This document shows positions 37,289-45,376 of a stretch of 64,000 bases of DNA, piece by piece. The stretch comes from Pseudoruegeria sp. SK021 (lineage in GTDB: Bacteria; Pseudomonadota; Alphaproteobacteria; Rhodobacterales; Rhodobacteraceae): NCBI RefSeq assembly GCF_002119405.1, contig NZ_MTBG01000007.1, positions 1 through 64,000 on the forward strand. Direction: 5' to 3'. Made by a program: the position numbers and the translations under genes. The notes below the pieces were generated by a model that saw only the letters and a program-made list of their open reading frames with translations, did no database searches and had not been told where the DNA came from. Within the stretch, counting starts at the first letter, position 1, and each line of letters starts with the position of its first letter.

Positions 37289-37394
37289 GATAATTTAGCT
37301 AATATAAACAATGTTTAAGATTGTAACAATTTTAACAAACCTGAAAGACAATCGACTTCAGGTTGCTGAAGCGCAGTTGCAGTGAGTTTCGTCA

Positions 37395-38558
37395 GTGCAA
37401 AAGCAGAATTTGGGGGACAGCCGGTTGCAGGTGAAATGCGCGAAGACGGCAAGGCAGGAGCAGTCTGACGAGGTCGGGATCCCGGACTCCGCGATACATT
37501 ATTTAAGCCATATACAGTTGGGGCGGTCGTTGCGGGATATCGCGCGTGACAGTGGCCATCATCCGTCAACCATTCTGCGGCGGGTTCGCCGTTATGAAAA
37601 CCGCCGGGACGATCCGTTGGTGGATGGTGCGCTCGACCGGCTTGGTGCTGCCAAGGTCTGCAAAGACCTTTCTGGGTGTGAGAAAAAGGAACCTTCCAAG
37701 ATGAATGCATCTCTTCAGGTAGACTTCAGCAAGACCGACACAGCCAGCCTGTCTGCGGACACGCAACGGGTGCTCCGGCGTCTGGCCGAAACCGGCGCGG
37801 TGTTGGCGGTTGCCAAAGACATGGATAAGGCCGTCGTGGTGCGCGAATTGCCCGGAGGGAAGACGACGCGGACAACCATCGTCGACCGCGAGATTGCCGA
37901 GGTCATGGCGTTGAACGACTGGATCAGTTGCTCGGAGCCGGGCCGGATCGCCCGCTATCGGATCACAGGGCAGGGCCGGGACGCGCTGAAGCGGTTGATG
38001 CGCCATGAACAGGCGCCTCAAGGCTTGAGCGAAGCTGCCCACACATTTGATGGGCCGCGGCAGTATGAAGACCGCCGCATCGCGGACCCCGACACGCATC
38101 AAATGCGCCGGGTCAAGCACAACATTGCCGAGTCGCCATTGACGGCGATGGGACGCCGCAAGGACAAGAATGGCGAGCCGTTTCTGTCAGACGACCTAAT
38201 CGCCGCAGGCGAGCGTTTGCGGGAAGATTTTGAACTGGCGCAGATGGGCGCGCGGGTGACCCAGAATTGGGAGCGGTTCTTGACCGGAGGCGGCGCCTCT
38301 GGCGCTGCGGGCGGATCAACCCCTTGTGGCGGTTCGCAAGGTGCCCGTGATCGGGTGTCCCATGCGCTGAGCGATCTTGGACCCGGACTTGGCGATGTGG
38401 CCTTACGCTGTTGCTGTTTTTTGGAAGGGATCGAGACCACCGAAAAAACGATGGGCTGGTCGGCGCGGTCAGGGAAGATCGTTTTGCGCATCGCCCTGCA
38501 ACGCCTGAAGCGGCACTACTTGGACGCCCACGGACGTTTTGGTCCGATGATTGGTTAG
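37395..38558 (+). CDS. DUF6456 helix-turn-helix protein
   Basis: A 387-residue probable DNA-binding protein. An N-terminal helix-turn-helix lies at about 37-70 ('LGRSLRDIARDSGHHPSTILRRVRR'), a central winged-helix-like part follows ('LRRLAETGAVLAV'), and the C-terminal DUF6456 domain (about 230-385) has 'RLREDFELAQMGARVTQNWERF' and ends 'RFGPMIG'. This family occurs widely in alphaproteobacteria and is not functionally described to my knowledge. The start is uncertain: GTG at 37395 or GTG at 37431, neither with a strong Shine-Dalgarno. Divergent from DUF6477, and may regulate that promoter. Confidence 0.75.
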   Translation: MQKQNLGDSRLQVKCAKTARQEQSDEVGIPDSAIHYLSHIQLGRSLRDIARDSGHHPSTILRRVRRYENRRDDPLVDGALDRLGAAKVCKDLSGCEKKEPSKMNASLQVDFSKTDTASLSADTQRVLRRLAETGAVLAVAKDMDKAVVVRELPGGKTTRTTIVDREIAEVMALNDWISCSEPGRIARYRITGQGRDALKRLMRHEQAPQGLSEAAHTFDGPRQYEDRRIADPDTHQMRRVKHNIAESPLTAMGRRKDKNGEPFLSDDLIAAGERLREDFELAQMGARVTQNWERFLTGGGASGAAGGSTPCGGSQGARDRVSHALSDLGPGLGDVALRCCCFLEGIETTEKTMGWSARSGKIVLRIALQRLKRHYLDAHGRFGPMIG

Positions 38559-38584
38559 TCCGGCGCCGATCTTGCCTTGGCGGG

Positions 38585-39037
38585 TCAGCGGTTGACGCTG
38601 CGAGAGTTGCGCGCGCCGATGACGGTCAAGGTTCGAATGTCGCGCAAGGCAATGTCGGACACAAAGACGCCGGCCTGAATTTCACGCGAATCCGGGCTGC
38701 TGGTGAGTTGCGGCGATACCGGCGGTCGGATGCGGAATTCATAGGTCAGGGCGGTGGCTGACGTGTCGGCGTCGCCCACCTTGACCAATGTGGCATCCCA
38801 ATAGCCTTGGGTCGGTGGCAGCCCGGTTGCCCACAGGATAAGCCCGCCCACCGTCGGTTCGACCCGCAGCGCGGTGATATCATCGATCAGCGGCCGTGTG
38901 TCCACGGTTTCCGGCGCATAGCCGTCTTTCGGCTCGAGGCTGGTGGCGACGGGTTCGGAAAACCAGCCTCCGGAATTGCCAGAGCATCCCTGCAACAACA
39001 GGGCGGTGAGGGAAATTACAACAAGGCGTCGTGTCAT
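38585..39037 (-). CDS. predicted lipoprotein
   Basis: A 150-residue protein with a lipoprotein signal peptide and lipobox 'LLLQGC' (lipidated Cys18). The mature part has beta-rich character ('GLILWATGLPPTQGYW', 'YEFRIRPP') but no family I recognise. The residue after the cysteine is serine, which does not suggest inner-membrane retention by the Asp rule. Divergent from sufE. Confidence 0.75.
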   Translation of the reverse strand: MTRRLVVISLTALLLQGCSGNSGGWFSEPVATSLEPKDGYAPETVDTRPLIDDITALRVEPTVGGLILWATGLPPTQGYWDATLVKVGDADTSATALTYEFRIRPPVSPQLTSSPDSREIQAGVFVSDIALRDIRTLTVIGARNSRSVNR

Positions 39038-39153
39038 CAGCAGGTCTCCTGCGCCTGTGCTAGCCCAAACTGCACGCTATGGAAAGCCGTCGCGACCACT
39101 GGACCTCGGGGGCCGGGCGGCTTACCTGAGGGGCCTGAAAGGAGCGTCTGTTC

Positions 39154-39582
39154 ATGGCTAGTCCCGCGTTTGAAGATATTGCTGATACATTTGAGTTTCT
39201 GGATGACTGGGAAGACCGGTACCGCCACGTGATCGAGCTTGGCAAGGCGATGCCGCCGCTTGATCCTGCGTTTCGTGTCGCGGCCACCAAGGTCGATGGA
39301 TGCGCCAGTCAGGTCTGGATCAGACCGCTGATTGACGGGCAGGGCCCTGACGCGCAGTTCGACTTTCAGGGTGAAAGCGATGCTATGATCGTGCGGGGGC
39401 TGATTGCGATCTTGCATGCGCTGTATGCTGGTCTGTCCGTGCGCGCCGTGCTTGAGGTCGATGCCAACGGGGAATTGTCGCGTCTGGGATTGAACGACCA
39501 TCTGTCGGCCCAGCGGTCCAATGGATTGCGGGCCATGGTCGAGCGGATCATAACGACCGCTGCCGCCACAAGCGCCGCCTGA
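39154..39582 (+). CDS. sufE: SufE family sulfur acceptor
   Basis: A 142-residue SufE, which accepts persulfide from the cysteine desulfurase SufS and passes it to SufB for iron-sulfur cluster assembly. The acceptor cysteine is Cys50 in 'KVDGCASQVW', with 'FEFLDDWEDRYRHVIELG' at the N-terminus and 'LNDHLSAQRSNGLRAM' at the C-terminus. Other suf genes are not in the window. GGGGCCTGAAAGGAG lies just upstream. Confidence 0.93.
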   Translation: MASPAFEDIADTFEFLDDWEDRYRHVIELGKAMPPLDPAFRVAATKVDGCASQVWIRPLIDGQGPDAQFDFQGESDAMIVRGLIAILHALYAGLSVRAVLEVDANGELSRLGLNDHLSAQRSNGLRAMVERIITTAAATSAA

Positions 39583-39610
39583 TCGGCGGCGCAAGCAGAG
39601 GGTGTCGGCC

Positions 39611-39925
39611 TTAGGCCTCGGTTGCCAGCTGTTGCTTGGCCAAAATCAGACATTCTTCCAGCTTGGCCCGAATCGTGGCGTCATCGGTCCGCGTGCCAAG
39701 ATCGCTGACAAGCTTGCGCACCACATCTTCATGGCCGGCTTCTTCGAAATCTGCTTTGACAACGGACTTTGCATAGGCGTCTGCGTCGTCTCCGGTCTTG
39801 TTCAGAAGGGCGGCGGCCCAGAGGCCGACAAGGCGATTGCGGCGGGCAACGGCACGGAACTGCATTTCTTCATCATGCGCGAATTTGGCTTCGAACGCGT
39901 TTTCACGATCGTCAAAGGTGGTCAT
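39611..39925 (-). CDS. ATPase inhibitor subunit zeta (DUF1476)
   Basis: A 104-residue homologue of the alphaproteobacterial F1-ATPase inhibitor zeta, first found in Paracoccus denitrificans, which blocks ATP hydrolysis by inserting its N-terminus in F1. It shows '[21 protein letters not shown]' in the inhibitory region and a four-helix bundle body ('NRLVGLWAA', '[14 protein letters not shown]'). ATG 39925 follows AGGAGG, which decides the start against a longer frame overlapping purC. Divergent from purC by 157 bp. Confidence 0.88.
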   Translation of the reverse strand: MTTFDDRENAFEAKFAHDEEMQFRAVARRNRLVGLWAAALLNKTGDDADAYAKSVVKADFEEAGHEDVVRKLVSDLGTRTDDATIRAKLEECLILAKQQLATEA

Positions 39926-40082
39926 TTCGGTCCTCCTAGCGGTTTGCTTTCCTGAGTTATGGTGTCTTGTCCCCCCGGCGACAAGGCCCAACGCCTGCTG
40001 TTCTTGCGACACATTCCGCATTGCCGTATACGGCCGGATGACCGGCGCTGCACTGCGCGCCATTTCCCAGATCGGAGACCCC

Positions 40083-40844
40083 ATGGCACGCCGCAAAAAG
40101 GTTTATGAAGGCAAAGCCAAAATTTTGTACGAAGGTCCCGAGCCCGGTACACTTGTGCAATACTTCAAGGATGATACGATCGCCTTCAACTCGCAAAAGC
40201 ATGAAGTGATCGAAGGCAAGGGCGTGTTGAACAACCGCTTGTCGGAATTTTTCATGGACGGCCTCAATGGGATCGGTGTGCCGACTCATTTCATTCGCCG
40301 CCTGAATATGCGCGAGCAGTTGATCCGTGCGGTTGAGATTATTCCGTTAGAAGTGGTGGTGCGCAACCGGGCAGCCGGGTCGTTGGCGAAACGGTTGGGT
40401 CTGGAAGAGGGCACTGTGTTGCCGCGCCCGATCGTAGAGTTCTATCTCAAGGACGATGCATTGGGAAATCCAATGGTCACCGAAGAACATATCGCGGCAT
40501 TTGGCTGGGCCGGTCAGCAAGATTTGGACGACATGGTGGCGCTGGCGCTGCGCTGTAACGATTTTCTGGGCGGCGTCTTCATGGGCGTCGGTATCCGCCT
40601 GGTCGATTTCAGGATTGAGATTGGCCGGATCTGGGATGGCGATTACCAGCGGTTGGTGGTGGCTGACGAGATCAGCCCCGATAACTGCCGTCTGTGGGAC
40701 ATCAAAACCGGCGAGAAGCTGGACAAAGATGTGTTTCGCCAAGACCTCGGCTCACTTGCCGATGCCTATTCTGAACTGGCGCGGCGTCTGGGCGTTTTGC
40801 CAAAGATGTCCACACCAATTACCAAGCCGACACTGATCAACTAA
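40083..40844 (+). CDS. purC: SAICAR synthetase
   Basis: A 253-residue phosphoribosylaminoimidazole-succinocarboxamide synthase, joining CAIR and aspartate with ATP in purine synthesis. '[13 protein letters not shown]', '[13 protein letters not shown]' and '[12 protein letters not shown]' are the ATP and substrate motifs. The ATG at 40083 gives the standard length; an upstream in-frame start at 39798 is unsupported. It opens a purC-purS-purQ operon. Confidence 0.97.
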   Translation: MARRKKVYEGKAKILYEGPEPGTLVQYFKDDTIAFNSQKHEVIEGKGVLNNRLSEFFMDGLNGIGVPTHFIRRLNMREQLIRAVEIIPLEVVVRNRAAGSLAKRLGLEEGTVLPRPIVEFYLKDDALGNPMVTEEHIAAFGWAGQQDLDDMVALALRCNDFLGGVFMGVGIRLVDFRIEIGRIWDGDYQRLVVADEISPDNCRLWDIKTGEKLDKDVFRQDLGSLADAYSELARRLGVLPKMSTPITKPTLIN

Positions 40845-40853
40845 GGAACCGTC

Positions 40854-41093
40854 ATGAGGGCAATCGTGCATGTGATGTTGAAACCCGGAGTCCTGGATCC
40901 CCAAGGTGAGGCCGTGCGCCACGCCCTCGGGAGCTTGGGCTTCGATGGGGTCAATGGGGTCCGGCAGGGCAAAGTCATCGAACTTGAGCTTGCGGGTGAT
41001 GATCCGAAAACTGCCGAGGCGCAGGTGGCTGAGATGTGCGAAAAGCTGCTCGCCAATACTGTGATCGAAAGCTACCGGGTCGAGATCGTCTGA
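40854..41093 (+). CDS. purS: FGAM synthase subunit PurS
   Basis: A 79-residue PurS that bridges PurL and PurQ in the three-part FGAM synthase. '[19 protein letters not shown]' and '[12 protein letters not shown]' match the family. It lies 9 bp after purC and its stop overlaps the purQ start (TGATG). Confidence 0.96.
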   Translation: MRAIVHVMLKPGVLDPQGEAVRHALGSLGFDGVNGVRQGKVIELELAGDDPKTAEAQVAEMCEKLLANTVIESYRVEIV

Positions 41094-41764
41094 TGCGCGC
41101 AGCAGTCATCGTTTTTCCGGGATCAAACTGCGACCGGGATCTGGCCGCGGCCTTTCGCGAACTGACCGGGACCGACCCGGTTATGGTCTGGCACAAAGAC
41201 ACCAGCTTGCCCGCAGGTCTCGATATCATCGGCGTGCCGGGTGGGTTTTCGTTTGGCGATTACCTGCGCTGCGGCGCCATTGCCGCGCGGTCGCCGATTT
41301 GTCGCGCGGTTGTCGAATTTGCCAATCGTGGCGGGCACGTTCTGGGCATCTGTAACGGCTTTCAGGTGCTGACCGAATCCGGTTTGTTGCCGGGCGCCCT
41401 GATGCGCAACAGCGGGATCCGGTTTGTCTGCAAGCCGGTTGCACTGACCGTGGCCACTTCGGCCAGCCCGTTTACCAACGCCTTTTCAACCGGCGATACG
41501 CCGGTGTTTCCGGTGGCGCATCACGACGGCAATTATACTGCGTCGCCTGAATTGGTTGCGCAGCTGCGCGACGAAGATCGCGTCGCTTTCCGCTATGTCG
41601 ACAACCCAAACGGGTCAGTGGACGATATCGCCGGCATTCTGTCGGAAAATCGCCGGGTATTGGGGCTGATGCCGCATCCCGAACGGGCGGTAGATGCGGC
41701 CCTTGGCGGCACCGACGGGCGGGGGGTCTTTGCCTCTGTTGCACAAGCCCTCGTCGCCGCCTGA
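41093..41764 (+). CDS. purQ: FGAM synthase glutaminase subunit PurQ
   Basis: A 223-residue class I glutamine amidotransferase that feeds ammonia to PurL. '[14 protein letters not shown]' opens the protein, the nucleophile is in '[11 protein letters not shown]', and the triad histidine and glutamate are in 'LMPHPERA'. Translation is coupled to purS by TGATG. purL is 25 kb away. A T-less hairpin follows. Confidence 0.97.
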   Translation: MRAAVIVFPGSNCDRDLAAAFRELTGTDPVMVWHKDTSLPAGLDIIGVPGGFSFGDYLRCGAIAARSPICRAVVEFANRGGHVLGICNGFQVLTESGLLPGALMRNSGIRFVCKPVALTVATSASPFTNAFSTGDTPVFPVAHHDGNYTASPELVAQLRDEDRVAFRYVDNPNGSVDDIAGILSENRRVLGLMPHPERAVDAALGGTDGRGVFASVAQALVAA

Positions 41765-41770
41765 TTTGAT

Positions 41771-41795
41771 GCTGCCGGACATTCGTTCCGGCAGC
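41771..41795 (+). other. stem-loop after purQ
   Basis: GCTGCCGGA / TCCGGCAGC, 9-bp perfect arms with a 7-nt loop, 6 bp after purQ. No T run follows, so it is either a weak terminator or an mRNA-stabilising hairpin. Confidence 0.5.
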
Positions 41796-41876
41796 CATCA
41801 GCAAGCCTTCGCCCGCCAAGGCGCGGCTCCATCTTGTGGTTGTCATTTCCCGTTCGCCCCGGATATGGCTTGAAGA

Positions 41877-43649
41877 ATGACACAAATCGCTGATGCGTCA
41901 CTTCCGAATCCTACCCCAGTGCCGCCAGCGCAGACGCGCCATCGTCTGCGGCTGTTCCTTGGACTGCTCACTGTGGCAGCCGCGGTCATCATCTGGTTTA
42001 CCAACGCCGTCCTGACCGAGCGTTACACCACCACCACGCGCAACCAGTCCGAAGTCCGTCTGGCGCTATTTTCCGGCAGCGTCATGAGTGAGCTGCGGCG
42101 CAATTCGATTGTCCCGCAGTTGCTGTCCCGGGACCCGCTGCTGATTGGCGCTTTGGGGTCGGGCGATTATTCCCAAAGCTCGCAACGCTTGATCGAATAC
42201 CGCGAAGAAATCGGGGCGACCCGGATCATGCTGCTGGATCGAAACGGCTTGACGGTGGCGTCCAGCGACCGGGCCGATCTGGCTTCGGATCACCTGTCGC
42301 AGCCCTATATGGTCGAAGCGGTGGTCTCTAATACCACGGTGTTCACCTCTGTACTGAACGACAATGGCCTGCCCACATTCTATTTTTCGCGCAAAATCGA
42401 CCGGCAGGGCGAGGAAATGGGCGTGATCGTGGTCGAGGTGGATCTGCAAAAATACGAACGCAGTTGGGCCGGGATCACCGAAGCGGTGATCGTCAAGGAT
42501 AGTGCGGACCGCATCTTGCTGGCCACAGAACCACGCTGGCGCGGTCGCACCGAAACCGAGGCCTTGGGGACGGGCCCGGCTGAAAATGCGTTTCTGCGGG
42601 CGATCCGGGCGCGGGCCAATTGGTTCAGTCGCGACGATGATCCGGTTCTAGGCGGCGCGGGCGTGATGCGCAGCGAAGGGCTGATCCCGTTTCAAGGCTG
42701 GCGGATCGTCAGCTATTCGACCTTCGGACCGGTGCGGGAACGGGTGCGCGCTGCCATTGCTGTGGAAGTCATGGGCTTTGCGATCTTGGCGGCGGGCGTA
42801 TTCTATCTCACCACCCGTCAGGCTGAACGGCACTCGGCCCGGCTGCAACGGGAATCCGATGAATTAAAGCGGCTCAATGCCATGCTGCAGCGCGAGATTT
42901 CAGAACGGGAAAAAGCCGAGCGCAATCTGGAAGTGGCCGAGCAGACGCTGGCTCAATCGTCGAAACTGACCGCGTTGGGCGAAATGTCAGCCGCGGTCAG
43001 TCATGAGTTAAATCAGCCGCTTGCCGCAATGAAAACCTATCTGGCGGGGGCGCGCCTGCTGTTACAACGACGGCGGTCGGACGAGGCGGTGGCCTCGCTG
43101 CAGCGGATCAACGACTTGATCGACCGTATGGCGGCGATCACCCGTCAGCTGAAATCCTATGCCAGCAAAAGCAGCGACCGGTTGCGCCGGGTCGACATGC
43201 GCGAAGCGGTCAGTTCGTCGGTGGCGATGATGGAGCCGCAGTTCCGCAGTCGCCGGATTCGCATCACCATCACCCAGCCGAACACCGAGGTGCCGGTGCT
43301 GGCGGATCGGTTCCGGTTGGAGCAAGTGATCGTCAATTTGTTGCGCAATGCGGTGGACGCCACCCGTGACAACAACGACCCTGAAATCGGTCTGGTGTTG
43401 TCCATCGGCAGAAAAGTGTCCTTTATGGTCCTCGATAACGGTGCTGGGATCGAAGATCTGGAAGCCTTGTTCGAACCGTTCTATAGCACGAAATCCCCAG
43501 GTGAGGGGCTTGGGCTTGGCCTTGCGATCTCTAGCAGCATAGTTTCCGATCTTGATGGGCGATTGATGGCCCGGAATCGGGAAGGCGGCGGCGCAGCGTT
43601 TGAAGTCCAGCTTCCCCTGTACGGCCAGGAGGATCTGGCGGAAGAATGA
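41877..43649 (+). CDS. sensor histidine kinase, DctB type
   Basis: A 590-residue membrane sensor. Two membrane helices (about 25-45 and 296-316) flank a periplasmic double-PAS/Cache domain with 'RIMLLDRNGLTVASSD' and 'TFYFSRKI', as in C4-dicarboxylate sensors. A coiled-coil linker leads to the DHp domain with phospho-acceptor His376 in 'AAVSHELNQPLAAMK' and a catalytic domain with 'NLLRNAVDATRD', 'DNGAGI' and 'GLGLGLAIS'. The partner regulator gene follows. No dicarboxylate transporter (dctPQM) is in view, so the signal is inferred from family only. Confidence 0.85.
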   Translation: MTQIADASLPNPTPVPPAQTRHRLRLFLGLLTVAAAVIIWFTNAVLTERYTTTTRNQSEVRLALFSGSVMSELRRNSIVPQLLSRDPLLIGALGSGDYSQSSQRLIEYREEIGATRIMLLDRNGLTVASSDRADLASDHLSQPYMVEAVVSNTTVFTSVLNDNGLPTFYFSRKIDRQGEEMGVIVVEVDLQKYERSWAGITEAVIVKDSADRILLATEPRWRGRTETEALGTGPAENAFLRAIRARANWFSRDDDPVLGGAGVMRSEGLIPFQGWRIVSYSTFGPVRERVRAAIAVEVMGFAILAAGVFYLTTRQAERHSARLQRESDELKRLNAMLQREISEREKAERNLEVAEQTLAQSSKLTALGEMSAAVSHELNQPLAAMKTYLAGARLLLQRRRSDEAVASLQRINDLIDRMAAITRQLKSYASKSSDRLRRVDMREAVSSSVAMMEPQFRSRRIRITITQPNTEVPVLADRFRLEQVIVNLLRNAVDATRDNNDPEIGLVLSIGRKVSFMVLDNGAGIEDLEALFEPFYSTKSPGEGLGLGLAISSSIVSDLDGRLMARNREGGGAAFEVQLPLYGQEDLAEE

Positions 43650-43663
43650 ACGGAGAGACAAAA

Positions 43664-44980
43664 ATGCAGGTCGCAATCGTGGACGATGAACTCGACATGC
43701 GCCAGTCGATCAGCCAATGGCTGGTTTTGTCGGGCTTCGAGACTGTGACGTTCAAAAGCGCCCGCGAGGCTTTGGCGACGGTCAAGGCCGGGTATGACGG
43801 AATCGTGTTGAGCGATATCAAAATGCCGGAAATGGACGGCATGAGCTTTCTCAAGCGTCTGATGCATCTCGACAGTGCGTTGCCAGTGGTCCTGATCACC
43901 GGACATGGCGATGTGCCAATGGCCGTCGAGGCGATGCGGATCGGCGCTTTCGATTTTCTGGAAAAGCCGTTTGATCCCGACCGGATGACCGAGATCGTGA
44001 CCCGGGCCTGTGCAGCGCGCAAGCAGGCGTTGGCAAACCGCGCCCTGCGCAGCGAACTGGCCACGGGCACCGATGCCATGACCCAGTTGTTGGGGACCAG
44101 CGGGGCGATGTCGCGTCTGCGCGAGGATATTCTGGATATCGGACAGGCCGACGGCAACGTTCTGATCGACGGCGAAACCGGCACCGGAAAAACCCTTGTC
44201 GCACGGGCCTTGCATGCGGTGGGTGCCCGGGCGGCGCGCCCCTTGGTGACCTTGATGTGCGCCCAATGGAGCGACGCCGAGCAAAGTCAAAAGTTGTTCG
44301 GTGCCGATGGCGATGATCAACCCGGCGGCGCCTTGGTTGAAGCCCGCAGCGGCACCTTGTTGCTGGAAGATGCCGAAAGCCTCGGTCCCGATACCCAAGC
44401 CCGGTTGCTGGCGGTGCTGAATACCGATGACGGCGTGCTGCCACGGATCATTTCGATCTGCAGCTCGCAAGAAATGGACAAACGCTGCGAGCGAACCCTG
44501 CGCCCGGATCTGTTCCATCGCATCTCTAAACTCAAGCTCGGCTTGCCGCCGCTGCGCCATCGCGGCGATGACATCCTGGTTCTGTTCAATAAGTTCACCA
44601 GCAGTTTCGCGGATGAGTATGGCTGTGACGCACCCAAGGTCAGCGGGCAGGAGGCGGCGCAACTGTTGCAGGCACCATGGCCGGGCAATGTGCGCCAGTT
44701 GATGAACGTGGCTGAACGCGCGGTGTTGCAAAGCCGTCGCGGGTCGGGCTCGATCACCTCGCTTCTCATCGCCGATAACGAAGCGGTGCCAGTCACTCTG
44801 ACGCCAGAGGGCAAGCCGCTGAAAGAGTATGTCGAAGCGTTTGAGCGGATGCTGATCGACAATACCATGCGCCGCCATCAAGGGGCGGTGGCCAAGGTCA
44901 TGGATGAGCTGTGCCTGCCGCGGCGGACTTTGAATGAGAAGATGGCAAAATACGGTCTGACCCGGTCAGATTACCTGTGA
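43664..44980 (+). CDS. DctD-type response regulator lacking GAFTGA
   Basis: A 438-residue regulator with receiver, AAA+ and Fis-type domains. The receiver has the phospho-acceptor Asp51 in 'LSDIKMPEMDG' and Lys101. The AAA+ part has an intact Walker A 'GETGTGKT' (170-177), but where sigma-54 activators carry GAFTGA it reads 'KLFGADGDDQPGGALVEARSG', and Walker B is 'LLLEDAES' with the usual D-E order reversed. The C-terminus 'QGAVAKVMDELCLPRRTLNEKM' is a DNA-binding Fis domain. It probably regulates without sigma-54. Start at 43664 (GGAGA upstream); ATG 43646 overlaps dctB and is possible. Confidence 0.82.
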   Translation: MQVAIVDDELDMRQSISQWLVLSGFETVTFKSAREALATVKAGYDGIVLSDIKMPEMDGMSFLKRLMHLDSALPVVLITGHGDVPMAVEAMRIGAFDFLEKPFDPDRMTEIVTRACAARKQALANRALRSELATGTDAMTQLLGTSGAMSRLREDILDIGQADGNVLIDGETGTGKTLVARALHAVGARAARPLVTLMCAQWSDAEQSQKLFGADGDDQPGGALVEARSGTLLLEDAESLGPDTQARLLAVLNTDDGVLPRIISICSSQEMDKRCERTLRPDLFHRISKLKLGLPPLRHRGDDILVLFNKFTSSFADEYGCDAPKVSGQEAAQLLQAPWPGNVRQLMNVAERAVLQSRRGSGSITSLLIADNEAVPVTLTPEGKPLKEYVEAFERMLIDNTMRRHQGAVAKVMDELCLPRRTLNEKMAKYGLTRSDYL

Positions 44981-45376
44981 ATTTGCGCTGAGACGATAAT
45001 CGCCATTGTCATCGGGCGCTTGACAGGTTTAATGGGGGAATGGCGGGACTCCCGTCATCAGGATTTCCCTGTTTTTTCGCGCCTTGGTCCAGAACGTTAG
45101 GCCGACGCGGAAGCAGTTGAAAGGCGCCCGACCTCTGGGCCAAATCTCTGTCCTGCTCCCAGATCGGAGAGACGGACACATTCACAGGCACAGTCATGTG
45201 CCAAGGAAAAACGCGATGGGACCCATAAGGAACATCTTGGATACAGCGCCGGCTCACCAGCCGGATCGTGGGTCCGATGTCCTGATCGTCCATAGCATCG
45301 CATCAACAAGACACCTGTCGTCCGGGACCGATCGCCATCGGCATCCGCCCTCGCGGCAATGGTGCGAAGAGACTTC
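44981..45376. other. dctD-rne intergenic region, likely long rne leader
   Basis: About 395 bp with no supported gene. A weak hairpin CAGG / CCTG followed by six T residues lies at 45059-45077 and may terminate the dct operon. Further on are several complementary blocks (for example CTCCCAGATCGGAG near 45156-45169, and GGCACA/TGTGCC near 45186-45202) that suggest a structured leader of rne, whose mRNA is self-regulated in other bacteria through its leader. Confidence 0.45.
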
